Shown piece by piece: positions 1 to 7,184 of a DNA stretch of 22,592 bases; positions within the stretch are counted from its first letter, which is position 1, and each line of letters starts with the position of its first letter. The notes under the pieces are model-generated. The model was given only the letters and a program-made list of their open reading frames with translations. It ran no database searches and was not told the DNA's origin. Position numbers and translations under genes: made by a program. The DNA comes from an uncultured Bacilli bacterium (GTDB taxonomy: Bacteria; Bacillota_I; Bacilli_A; RF39; UBA660), in assembly GCA_947598455.1 (NCBI GenBank), contig CANQFI010000012.1, positions 1 to 22,592 on the forward strand, read 5' to 3'.

Positions 1-2718
1 GTAACTTTAACGCCACCTAGTGATGTTCGTTTAGCTGAATCTTATTCTTATGAAGGCTCAAAAACTGGTGATATGAAATTTACTAAGAATAGTAATGCTA
101 ATTCATATACTGGTACTGTTAAATTAAAAGATAGTGAATATATTACTATTAAGGGTTTACCTGAAAATGTTACTTATGAAGTAGTAGAAGTAGAAGCCAA
201 TAAAAATGGTTATGTTACAACAATTCCTACTAATTCAAAAGGTACTTTAGATGGTACAGAACCAACTATTGAAGTACATTATGTGAATGGTAAATATGAG
301 CTTCATGATTTAACATTAGAGAAGATTGTAAGAGGAGAAAACGGAGATAAAGATAAAGAATGGACATTTGAAGTAACTTTAGAACCAGGAGCTGGTATTA
401 TTATAAATGATAAATATTCTTATAAAGGCTCTAGCATTATAAATGGTGTTGAAGCTCCAAAAGATGGTGAAATATCATTTAAGAAGAATGATAATGGTTC
501 TTATGTTGGTACTATTACTTTGAAACATGGTCAGGCTATTACAATTAAGGATATTCCAGAAAATACTAGATATACAGTTAGAGAAATGGAAGCTAATAAA
601 GATGGATATACAACAAGTGATTCTGGAAATACTAATGGAATAGTTGATGATCAACATGTAAGATTTACTAATAAAATGTTAGAAAAAGTAGATTTATCTA
701 TTTCTAAGGAAGTTAAAGGTGATAATGCTAATCTAGATTTAGATTGGGAATTTGAAATAACTTTAATTCCAGGAGCAGATGATTTAAATTCTCCTTATTC
801 TTATGTAGGTGAAAGCTTTATAGATGGTGTTACTGCACCAGAAAATGGTAAATTAGACTTTACTGATAATGGTGATGGTACTTATAAAGCGACTATTACT
901 TTAAAACATGGTCAAAAAATTACTATTAAAGATTTATCTGAAACAACAAAATATACTGTTAAAGAGTTAGGTGCTAATACAGACGGTTACTTTACTAGTT
1001 CAACAGATAATAAAACAGGTGTTTTAGGAAGTGAAGATACTAAAGTTAACTTTACTAATGAATTACTTCCAAATAGTTCTTTAACAATAGCTAAGGAAGT
1101 ATTAGGTAGTGCTGGTAATAAAGAAAAAGATTGGACTTTCCAAATTGATTTAATACCAATAGATAGTACGTTATTTGCAACAACTTATAATTATAAAGGA
1201 AGAGCTATTATTGATGGTGTCGATAGTCCTGATGATAGTACATTAGAGTTTACCGATGAAGATGGTGATGGTACTTATACAGCAACTATTACTTTAATTC
1301 ATGGACAAGCTATAACGATATTAGATCTTCCTATTGGTACAAACTTTAAGATAAGTGAAGTAGAAGCTAATACAGATGGTTATAGAACAAGTATTAATCG
1401 TGAAGTAACTGGAACAATTGATGGTGAAACAGTTGCTGATATTATAGTATTTAGTAATATTAAAACTATTAACTATGATTTACGATTAGGGAAACAAGTA
1501 GTTGGTACTTTAGGTGATAAAGATAAAGATTGGTTATTTAATATAAAATTAATTCCTGATGAATATGGAGTTATATCTTCATTTGATTATGATGGTAGTA
1601 AGAATGGTACATTAAATTTTGTTAGACAAGATGATGGTAGTTATTTAGCTACAATATCTTTAAAACATAATGAACATATTACTATTAGAGGTATTCCAGA
1701 GAATACTAGATATAGTATTGAAGAAGTAGAATCTAATCAAGGTGGATATATTACATATGTTTTAGGAAATGCAACTGATTTCTTAACAGAAAATGGTGTA
1801 AGCGTTGAATTTGTTAATACGAAGTTTAATGACTTTAATTTAATGGTTAAGAAGACTGTTAAAGGCAGTTTTGGTGATAAGACAAAAGATTGGAACTTTA
1901 GAATTGAATTTGTTCGTCCAGAGTATGAAGAATTAGAAGAACAATATAAGTATTCTAAGAGTACAATTGATTCTTCTGGAAATGTAGTTGAAGAAACAGG
2001 TTTTATAGAAGTATCACCGGTTGGAAATAGTTTGAATCGTTATGAAGCATTTATAACATTAAAACATGGTGAATCATTAACTATCTTAGGTTTACCAGAA
2101 GGTACAGATTATACTGTTACAGAAGATGAAGCTAATCAAGATGGCTATGAAACATCAATGTCAAATAATATTAAGGGTACTTTAGTAAGTAATGAAGTAG
2201 TAGAATTTACTAATAGTAAATATTTAAAATATGATTTAACAATTGAAAAAGTAGTTACTGGTATTGGTGATAAGAATAAAGATTGGAATTTTGATATTAC
2301 ATTAACACCAATGAATGGATTATTATTAAATAATACTTATAATTATGTAGGAAGTAAGACAGGTACTATTACATTTACTAAAAATGAAGATGGTACTTAT
2401 ACAGGAAGAATTACTTTAAAACATGGTGAAAGTGTTACTATTCAAGATTTACCAGAAGATACTAAATATAGTGTTACTGAAGTAGAAGCTAACCAAGATG
2501 GTTATGAAACAACTTCACAAAATGAGAGTGGTGAATTAAATAAAGATGGTATTAAAGTAGTTTATACTAACTTTAAAGAAGAACCTCCAACGGGAGGTGT
2601 TACTCCACCACCACATACAGGAGTTGAAGTCGGTAATATTAAAATAAATTATATTGTGAATACATTATTATTAATTACTTATTTGATAATATCTATTAAA
2701 TTTCTTAAAAGAGTCTAA
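1..2718 (+). CDS. Repetitive CnaB-type cell-surface protein with sorting signal (5' end cut by window)
   Basis: The reading frame is open from base 1 and the first 24 codons already match the repeat pattern (VTLTPPSDV..., SYSYEGSKTG). The gene therefore starts upstream, and the ATG at 73 is internal. About 905 codons are visible. They hold the end of one repeat, six full repeats of about 120-133 residues, a Pro/Thr-rich linker, a PPHTG motif, a hydrophobic helix and a basic tail (KFLKRV). Each repeat runs K-V-x-G, (D/N)K-x-K(D/E)W-x-F, a YxYxGS block, LKHG(E/Q)xxTIxxLPExTxY, (T/E)xEANxxGY and FTN. This resembles CnaB-fold DUF7601 domains of Gram-positive surface and pilin proteins. In that family a Lys near the start, a Glu in the TEVE region and the Asn of FTN can form an isopeptide bond; whether they do here is inferred. 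The likely role is a sortase-anchored adhesin or pilin-like stalk. A signal peptidase follows and a sortase-like gene is convergent. The upstream part is not visible. Confidence 0.85.
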   Translation, partial: VTLTPPSDVRLAESYSYEGSKTGDMKFTKNSNANSYTGTVKLKDSEYITIKGLPENVTYEVVEVEANKNGYVTTIPTNSKGTLDGTEPTIEVHYVNGKYELHDLTLEKIVRGENGDKDKEWTFEVTLEPGAGIIINDKYSYKGSSIINGVEAPKDGEISFKKNDNGSYVGTITLKHGQAITIKDIPENTRYTVREMEANKDGYTTSDSGNTNGIVDDQHVRFTNKMLEKVDLSISKEVKGDNANLDLDWEFEITLIPGADDLNSPYSYVGESFIDGVTAPENGKLDFTDNGDGTYKATITLKHGQKITIKDLSETTKYTVKELGANTDGYFTSSTDNKTGVLGSEDTKVNFTNELLPNSSLTIAKEVLGSAGNKEKDWTFQIDLIPIDSTLFATTYNYKGRAIIDGVDSPDDSTLEFTDEDGDGTYTATITLIHGQAITILDLPIGTNFKISEVEANTDGYRTSINREVTGTIDGETVADIIVFSNIKTINYDLRLGKQVVGTLGDKDKDWLFNIKLIPDEYGVISSFDYDGSKNGTLNFVRQDDGSYLATISLKHNEHITIRGIPENTRYSIEEVESNQGGYITYVLGNATDFLTENGVSVEFVNTKFNDFNLMVKKTVKGSFGDKTKDWNFRIEFVRPEYEELEEQYKYSKSTIDSSGNVVEETGFIEVSPVGNSLNRYEAFITLKHGESLTILGLPEGTDYTVTEDEANQDGYETSMSNNIKGTLVSNEVVEFTNSKYLKYDLTIEKVVTGIGDKNKDWNFDITLTPMNGLLLNNTYNYVGSKTGTITFTKNEDGTYTGRITLKHGESVTIQDLPEDTKYSVTEVEANQDGYETTSQNESGELNKDGIKVVYTNFKEEPPTGGVTPPPHTGVEVGNIKINYIVNTLLLITYLIISIKFLKRV
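307..2580 (+). repeat. Six tandem CnaB/DUF7601-like domain repeats
   Basis: Repeat units begin near 307, 691, 1078, 1477, 1837 and 2233. Spacings are 384, 387, 399, 360 and 396 bases. A seventh, partial unit covers 1-306. Every unit opens with a Lys-Val block followed by the (D/N)-K-x-K-(D/E)-W motif, which varies only in repeat 2 (LDLDW). All six end in a FTN/YTN/FSN-like strand. The units are similar at protein level but clearly diverged at DNA level, so this is an old domain duplication and not a recent expansion. Confidence 0.85.
2608..2718 (+). other. Cell-wall sorting signal (PPHTG, membrane helix, basic tail)
   Basis: Codons 2608-2622 read PPHTG, an LPxTG-like pentapeptide with Pro in place of Leu. 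A hydrophobic segment of about 20 residues follows (roughly 2644-2703), then a short tail with Lys and Arg. This order matches classical sorting signals. A TGG just upstream (PPTGG, 2584-2598) is a less likely alternative site. Which sortase recognises this signal is not known; the sortase-like protein at 3393-4352 is the obvious candidate. Confidence 0.6.
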
Positions 2719-2737
2719 ATAATTAGATTCTTTTTTT
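2710..2737 (+). terminator. Rho-independent terminator after the surface-protein gene
   Basis: AGAGTCTA (2710-2717) pairs with TAGATTCT (2724-2731), with one G-T wobble and a 6-base loop. The stem runs straight into seven Ts (2731-2737). The stop codon lies in the stem. Confidence 0.75.
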
Positions 2738-2798
2738 AATAAAAAATTTAGACTTTAATATAGTTATTAAAAATGGTAAAATGATAAAGGTGATACTT

Positions 2799-3362
2799 GT
2801 GAAAAAAGAAAAAAAAGAAATTGAAAAAATAGAAAATGATCCACAAGAAGAAAAAGAAGATATTTCAAAATTTTTGAAGTTTTTAAAAGAATTAATACCT
2901 TATGTTGTTATTTTATTGATTGTGGTAATTGTTAGAACTTATTTTTATACACCAATTATTGTAAGTGGACCTAGTATGAATCCAACATTAGATGGTGGTG
3001 AAATAATGATTTTAAGTAAAAGGGCAAAAATAGATCGTTTTGATATTGTTGTTGTAGATATTGGGACAGAAGTAATTATTAAAAGAGTTATTGCATTACC
3101 TGGAGAAAATATAAAGTGTAGTGATAATAAGATTTATGTTAATTATCATTTACAAGAGGAAAGTTATAGTCAAGGATTAACTTGTCCATCTGATTCTTCG
3201 GAATTTGAAGTTTCTTTAGCTGATGATGAATATTTTGTGATGGGTGATAATAGAGGCAATTCTACTGATAGTAGAAGTATTGGACCAGTTAAGAAAGATC
3301 AAATAAAAGGAACTACTAAGTTAGTACTTTATCCTTTTAAAAAGTTTGGTAATATAAAATAA
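2799..3362 (+). CDS. Type I signal peptidase (S26A, Ser/Lys)
   Basis: Membrane-bound serine peptidase that removes signal peptides from exported proteins. A charged N-terminus is followed by one hydrophobic helix (PYVVILLIVVIVRTYF). Next come box B SGPSMNPTL with the catalytic Ser (residue 59), box D KRVIALPGE with the general-base Lys (residue 95), and box E MGDNRGNSTDSR. All canonical parts are present and 187 residues is normal for the family. I chose the GTG at 2799 because AAAGG (2786-2790) sits 8 bases upstream; the ATG at 2781 has no comparable site. It lies between a sortase substrate and a sortase-like gene, so it may be dedicated to pilin-like proteins, but a general sip function is equally possible. 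A perfect inverted repeat closes the gene. Confidence 0.9.
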   Translation: MKKEKKEIEKIENDPQEEKEDISKFLKFLKELIPYVVILLIVVIVRTYFYTPIIVSGPSMNPTLDGGEIMILSKRAKIDRFDIVVVDIGTEVIIKRVIALPGENIKCSDNKIYVNYHLQEESYSQGLTCPSDSSEFEVSLADDEYFVMGDNRGNSTDSRSIGPVKKDQIKGTTKLVLYPFKKFGNIK

Positions 3363-3399
3363 ATTAAAAAGAAATCTTTGTGTGATTTCTTTTTAATTT
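3361..3399. terminator. Bidirectional terminator between convergent genes
   Basis: A perfect 16-bp inverted repeat: 3361-3376 (AAATTAAAAAGAAATC) pairs with 3384-3399, with a 7-base loop. A-rich and T-rich stem ends give a U-tract in both directions. It overlaps the stop codons of both the signal peptidase and the sortase-like gene and would serve both. Confidence 0.8.
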
Positions 3400-4352
3400 A
3401 TTTGCTTTAAAAGAAGAATAGTTATATTTTTTCCATCAGATGTATTACAAGTATATACGGCAATATCGTTTTCATTATCTTTAGCTACATCAAAACCATC
3501 TTTAGTTATTATTTGATACTTAGTATTATAACCAGTTGTTTTTAAATTAACAATATATTTATTTAATGTGATATTTCCTTTACTATCTTTTCTTTTGATA
3601 TAAATATAATTACCAACATTCTGTTTTTTGATAATATCAAAGCCTTGATATGCATGATCAGCAATGAGATCAACATTTCCATATTGAAACATTGAACCGC
3701 TATCAAGATTATCAACATATTTTTGTGCTTCTTCAGTTGTTGTCGGTGTATATAATGCAACGGAATAAAAAGAACTAAAATATATTCTACCACTATCACC
3801 AAGTTTTTTATTATCATTTAATATTTGTTCTTCAAATGATAAATTATTAATGGTTGTTTTTTCTTTTGATTCTTCTTTTTCTGGGGAAGGATTGTTATTA
3901 GATATATTTATTTCTTCTTGTTTTTTAGGTTCTTCTTCAATTTGTAAAGATATTTCTTTTTCTAAACTATTATTTATTTTATCTTTAAAGATAATGTTTA
4001 TTTTATAAGTACCAGGTAATTTGTAATTATTCATTTCTTCATTTTTATAATAGTAGTTTATTTCTTTAGGTAAATCATTAATATTTTTGATGAAATCAGT
4101 TATTTGATAGGTTTCATTTTCTTTGATAATTAAATTTTGAAGATCTATTTTAGTATTATATACTTTAATACAGTTGGTAGTTTCATCAAAAATATTAGGT
4201 ATTTTGGAAATAACATGAGAGTTTTTAATATCAATTATAGTAATATTTTCATTTTGATTACTATGAGGAATTAATAATAGAGAAATTATTAATATAATAA
4301 ATGAACTTATTATTAAGATTATTTTGTAAATAATATATTTATCTTTGTTCAT
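3393..4352 (-). CDS. Membrane-anchored sortase-like transpeptidase
   Basis: 319 residues. An N-terminal membrane helix (about 8-29) is followed by a beta-rich segment (about 60-140, ending LPGTYKINIIFKD..., like bacterial Ig-type domains). A charged linker (140-170) leads to a C-terminal sortase-like domain (about 185-319). That domain has the sortase order: a strand followed by ADHAYQGF with a candidate catalytic His233, a vGnYIYIK strand, then VYTCN with a candidate catalytic Cys302. The usual third residue, an Arg on the last strand, is not visible; ILLLKQ offers Lys316. It is convergent with a PPHTG protein and a signal peptidase, so anchoring or linking that protein is the likely job. 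The N-terminal helix means the domain faces outward. An AAAGG site precedes the ATG. The family call rests on motif spacing; catalysis is not certain because of the missing Arg. Confidence 0.65.
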   Translation of the reverse strand: MNKDKYIIYKIILIISSFIILIISLLLIPHSNQNENITIIDIKNSHVISKIPNIFDETTNCIKVYNTKIDLQNLIIKENETYQITDFIKNINDLPKEINYYYKNEEMNNYKLPGTYKINIIFKDKINNSLEKEISLQIEEEPKKQEEINISNNNPSPEKEESKEKTTINNLSFEEQILNDNKKLGDSGRIYFSSFYSVALYTPTTTEEAQKYVDNLDSGSMFQYGNVDLIADHAYQGFDIIKKQNVGNYIYIKRKDSKGNITLNKYIVNLKTTGYNTKYQIITKDGFDVAKDNENDIAVYTCNTSDGKNITILLLKQIN

Positions 4353-4391
4353 AATAATTTACCTTTCTTATGGGGTGTTTGATGGTTATGT

Positions 4392-4420
4392 ATATTAATA
4401 GTTAATGGCTTTTTTGTCAA
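4392..4420 (-). promoter_or_regulatory. Sigma-A-type promoter for the sortase-like gene
   Basis: On the minus strand TTGACA (4420-4415) is followed by 17 bases and TAATAT (4397-4392). The -35 is consensus and the -10 is close to it. It sits about 40 bases before the ATG at 4352, so the sortase-like gene is probably expressed on its own. Confidence 0.75.
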
Positions 4421-4680
4421 ATTTAACTATTTTTTAGGATATAATTTTTTGGAAGTTATAAGTAGGTTAAGAACTAAAAAAAATTGTGTAAAATATGTTT
4501 AATTAAAAAGTGATATTGTTTTATGGATTTTTAAGATTAAAAAAAATCTTAATCGTGAATTAGTAAAAATTTTTGATATTAAAGGGAAGGTACTAAATTA
4601 ATTAAAAAATTTAATATATTAAGTTTTATTGTTAAAAATTAATAATTGTAATTATCAATTTAAGTAAAGAGGTTGAGATA

Positions 4681-4824
4681 ATGGGAAAATATTTAATTAT
4701 AAGGAATAGTGCAAAATAGTTTGTTACTCTTAAAGTACAAGAAAAAGGTTATAAAACTAAAGTAGAAATACTCAATGTAAACCCAAATATCGCTTTATTA
4801 CAAGAACTTAGTAATGGTAATTAA
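4681..4824 (+). pseudogene. Small reading frame interrupted by an amber codon
   Basis: An ATG at 4681 has a good ribosome site (GAGG, 8 bases upstream). It opens MGKYLIIRNSAK, meets TAG at 4717-4719 (codon 13), and continues in frame as FVTLKVQEKGYKTKVEILN... to TAA at 4822. The 34 residues after the TAG have ordinary protein composition. I do not recognise the family. Single-base decay of a small gene, or the 5' remnant of a longer one, is most likely. Stop-codon read-through is possible but nothing else in the window suggests recoding. Confidence 0.35.
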
Positions 4825-4867
4825 ATATTATATAAAAATTTTTTAGTTGGTAAATACTATAGTTTGG

Positions 4868-4896
4868 TTGACAATGAAAAATTTTTAATATTTAAT
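4868..4896 (+). promoter_or_regulatory. Orphan consensus-like promoter
   Basis: TTGACA (4868-4873), 17 bases, TTTAAT (4891-4896). The next 140 bases hold no supported gene and end in a strong hairpin, so any transcript would be short and non-coding, or the promoter is a relic of a lost gene. Confidence 0.4.
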
Positions 4897-5033
4897 TATA
4901 TGTGAAAGTGTTAGATATACAAAAACTGTTGTGGAAAAATAAATCAGTAAAGTCCTATAAAAAAGAAAAAGAGTCTTTTCTTATTTGAAATTTTTTAATA
5001 ATTTTATATTGGTATTGTTATTGAGTGTATATT

Positions 5034-5087
5034 AAAAAAAAGAGAATACAAAAAACATTTACATTTTCAGTAAATGATTTTTGTATT
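5034..5087 (-). terminator. Strong terminator ending the radical SAM operon
   Basis: Bases 5045-5062 and 5070-5087 form an 18-bp stem with one mismatch and a 7-base loop (ATTTTCA). Read on the minus strand, the stem is followed by CTC and a run of eight Ts (5041-5034). It lies 20 bases past the maturase stop codon and marks the left edge of the accessory island. Confidence 0.8.
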
Positions 5088-5107
5088 GTTTTCAACATTG
5101 TTGGGTG

Positions 5108-6430
5108 TTAGGAATTATGAGTATTCTTCCATTCTTCATATGTCTGTAGTATAGCTCTCTTCATTTTTATTCGTTGTTCTTCTTGTTCAATGAGTGAACA
5201 CTCTTTGGTATAGTTTACACAATTTTTTAATCTAACACAGCGAGGATAAAGTTCACAGGTATAACAGCGTTTTTTTGGTGAACATCTTTCTTGCCATTGA
5301 TGAAGTATTTCCTCGTTTTTCTCATCATTAAATATACTACCCCATAAACCTTTATCAATGTGTGACTCGCAACGACCAAGATGACCATCTGGTGTGATAG
5401 TTGTGGCATTTTTTTTATCTGACCAGCAGGAATAAAGTATCAGGTTTTTTTTAAGGGGACGTTTAATTGTTAATTCTTTCTCATCGAGATAATTCCACAG
5501 AGCTTTTAACTTTTTAACTAAAGAAACTCGCTTCTTTTCTGTATAATTTGATGGTTTATATCCTTTATTTTCGATAATTGCTCGAATGTGAACAGAAAAT
5601 CCTGGTTTTTTTGCAAATCTTTTTGCTAAAACATCTATCAAATTGTATAAGTCTTGTTCGTTTTCCTCATCCATGTTTAGACGAACAATAACTGAAATTC
5701 CTGCGTCTAGTAGGAGATTAATATTATGTAGAACATGCTTGAATGGGCTACCATTTGGATTTATGTATGCTTTTCGTTCATTATAGATTTTCTCTGTTCC
5801 ATCAAGAGTTATTTGTACCTCATCTAGTTTCCAGTCTTCTTTTACTCTCTTTGCCAATTCGTCATTAAAAAGTGAACCATTACTATCCATTCGAGAACTA
5901 AATGTAACACCATTCTTTCGAAGTGATTCGGAAATGGTGTCAATGGCTTTGAAATTTACCAGTGGTTCACCTCCAAACCAAACTAAATGGACAGGCTTCC
6001 CACCACAATGTTTGGTGATATATTCTCCTGCTGCTTGAGCTGTTTTTTTCGTCATAATATTCCTTTTAATACCTGCCTCAAAGCAATAAAAACAGCGAGC
6101 ATTGCACGTAGTTGTAGTAAAAATTAGATATTCAGTTAAAACTTTATTTTGTGGTTCATAAATTCGAGCAATATTTAATATTCGGTCTGCTAAGGCTAAA
6201 TCGTCTGTTTTTTCTGGAGTTAAAAACCAATGTTGTATTAATTCTTTTTTTTGATTTTCGTTATGAGAAAGTAAGAGCAATTCACCAGTAAGGGTATGAT
6301 AAAAAAGGATCCCTTCCGGCTGATTTATTTGAACGCAGTATGTACTCAATCGGTAGTGGGACCTTTCATTTATCTTTTGTTCTCCAAGTATTTTTTGGGC
6401 TAAAGAAATAGGCGGAACAATTTGTTGCAT
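5108..6430 (-). CDS. Radical SAM/SPASM peptide maturase
   Basis: 440 residues. A 100-residue N-terminal domain precedes a radical SAM core with the CxxxCxxC cluster motif (Cys109, Cys113, Cys116, in TTTTCNARCFYC). These Cys hold the [4Fe-4S] that cleaves S-adenosylmethionine. WFGGEP (151-156) is the GGEP SAM-contact motif. The C-terminus is a SPASM-type domain with Cys335, 354, 383, 389, 392, 398, 404 and 411, enough for auxiliary Fe-S clusters. Enzymes of this layout modify ribosomal peptides, for example by Cys thioether or C-C crosslinks. Its neighbour 49 bases upstream is a 32-residue Cys peptide, the likely substrate. An excellent AAGGAGG site precedes the ATG. It is co-transcribed with that peptide and an S26 peptidase. 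Base composition is richer in GC than the core genes: one hand-counted 60-base row, 5341-5400, is 27/60 GC. The type of crosslink cannot be told from sequence. Confidence 0.9.
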   Translation of the reverse strand: MQQIVPPISLAQKILGEQKINERSHYRLSTYCVQINQPEGILFYHTLTGELLLLSHNENQKKELIQHWFLTPEKTDDLALADRILNIARIYEPQNKVLTEYLIFTTTTCNARCFYCFEAGIKRNIMTKKTAQAAGEYITKHCGGKPVHLVWFGGEPLVNFKAIDTISESLRKNGVTFSSRMDSNGSLFNDELAKRVKEDWKLDEVQITLDGTEKIYNERKAYINPNGSPFKHVLHNINLLLDAGISVIVRLNMDEENEQDLYNLIDVLAKRFAKKPGFSVHIRAIIENKGYKPSNYTEKKRVSLVKKLKALWNYLDEKELTIKRPLKKNLILYSCWSDKKNATTITPDGHLGRCESHIDKGLWGSIFNDEKNEEILHQWQERCSPKKRCYTCELYPRCVRLKNCVNYTKECSLIEQEEQRIKMKRAILQTYEEWKNTHNS

Positions 6431-6479
6431 ACTATTTCCTCCTTGTTTTCAGTTTCTTGCTTTATAATAATTCTTGATA

Positions 6480-6578
6480 TTAACAAACCTCTGGACAGCT
6501 ACCAGTGCTAGCAAAAATGATATCTTTTTCTTCAATGGTGATAATTTCACAAATTGGAGGCTCATATTTTTCTTTCAT
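6480..6578 (-). CDS. Putative RiPP precursor peptide, 32 residues, three Cys
   Basis: Starts MKEKYEPPIC, has an acidic middle (TIEEKDIIF), and ends ASTGSCPEVC. Cys are at 10, 28 and 32. An AAAGG site sits about 9 bases before the ATG. It is 29 bases after the peptidase gene and 49 before the radical SAM gene, in the same orientation. The K-Y-x-x-P...I/V-E...D-I-I-x-x-S pattern resembles short peptides often seen beside RiPP-type enzymes in Firmicutes. I infer an N-terminal leader (about 1-23) and a short C-terminal core carrying the C-x3-C pair. Cleavage could fall near the A-S-T-G stretch. The product, whether antimicrobial, signal or structural, is unknown. It is too short for routine gene callers and could be missed in other genomes. 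Confidence 0.75.
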   Translation of the reverse strand: MKEKYEPPICEIITIEEKDIIFASTGSCPEVC

Positions 6579-6607
6579 ATCTATTTTCCTTTCCAATAAT
6601 GATTAGT

Positions 6608-7048
6608 TTAAATTTTTTTTAGTTTCTTTTTTATTCGATTAGGAATCGAGAAACACCATAAACACGTAGCACGCAACCAGAATAGGTCACACCATAAATG
6701 TACGTATAATCGATAGTATTTATCTGTAATTAAAATTTCTTTTCCGTCTTTTACGAAAGCTGTTAATACACCGATAACTTGTTGATCTTTAACTCCATAT
6801 TCTCGTCGCCATTGATGATCTCCACAAAGAACATATTCATTCTTTCTCTTTTTAAGAACTCGATGTAAAATATATTTTCCTGAATCCCTTTTATAGAGTA
6901 GAACGTCGTATTTTTGTATTGGCTTTTTTGGACGTTCGATAATTAAAAGATCTTGTCTTGAACGCAACATAGGAAACATACTGGTTCCTACACAAGTATA
7001 TATGAGTTTTTCGTGCTGAGTCAGTACATCCTCAAAACTAGCGTTCAT
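6608..7048 (-). CDS. S26-family peptidase of Ser/His type, probable leader peptidase
   Basis: 146 residues. The nucleophile motif GTSMFPML carries Ser23. YDVLLYKR...YILHRV supplies His62 where the bacterial enzymes have Lys, and CGDH gives Asp77. This Ser/His layout is that of archaeal, ER and SipW-like S26B signal peptidases. The N-terminus has no membrane helix. A hydrophobic, Trp/Cys-rich stretch (about 112-136) and a basic tail at the C-terminus may hold it to the membrane. An AGGAGG site precedes the ATG. It is the first gene of an operon with the 32-residue peptide and the radical SAM enzyme, so trimming that peptide's leader is the best guess. It is distinct from the Ser/Lys signal peptidase at 2799-3362. 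Confidence 0.8.
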   Translation of the reverse strand: MNASFEDVLTQHEKLIYTCVGTSMFPMLRSRQDLLIIERPKKPIQKYDVLLYKRDSGKYILHRVLKKRKNEYVLCGDHQWRREYGVKDQQVIGVLTAFVKDGKEILITDKYYRLYVHLWCDLFWLRATCLWCFSIPNRIKKKLKKI

Positions 7049-7184
7049 TCCTAATCCTCCTCTTTGTTTTTTTACCTAGATGCAATTACCTTTGGTTTTC
7101 TTCTTCCTCGAGGTATTTGGTTGAAGAATACATTTTTCTCATTTCTTGATTATGTAATTTTCAACTATTATTCCTAATAATAAT

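Larger units (their letters stand above)
4353..5107. other. Long decayed intergenic region
   Basis: No intact gene longer than about 30 codons is supported here. It contains the minus-strand sortase promoter, a short perfect stem at 4531-4552 (TTAAGATT/AATCTTAA, no U-run), a broken small reading frame at 4681-4824, a consensus-like plus promoter at 4868-4896 with no gene after it, a weak A/T stem at 4963-4982, and the strong terminator at 5034-5087. The texture is that of degraded accessory DNA. Confidence 0.55.

Noticed and set aside
475..657. Minus-strand reading frame of 60 codons inside the CnaB gene
   Set aside because: Lies wholly opposite a strongly supported gene, composition is Ile/Ser-rich from repetitive AT DNA, and no ribosome site is present.
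2777..2782. TG-G-TAAAAT, an extended -10-like sequence before the signal peptidase
   Set aside because: The predicted start would fall inside the ribosome site of the gene, so it is unlikely to be the working promoter.
3563..3817. 84-codon minus-strand frame within the sortase-like gene
   Set aside because: A shifted-frame shadow of the sortase gene, whose frame has the membrane helix and the His and Cys motifs.
4531..4552. Perfect 8-bp inverted repeat TTAAGATT/AATCTTAA
   Set aside because: No U-run and no gene beside it; pure A/T-rich stems of this size are common here.
7086..7142. 18-codon minus-strand frame (MRKMYSSTK...) in the peptidase leader
   Set aside because: No good ribosome site and very short. 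Kept as a note under the leader finding because a regulatory leader peptide cannot be excluded.
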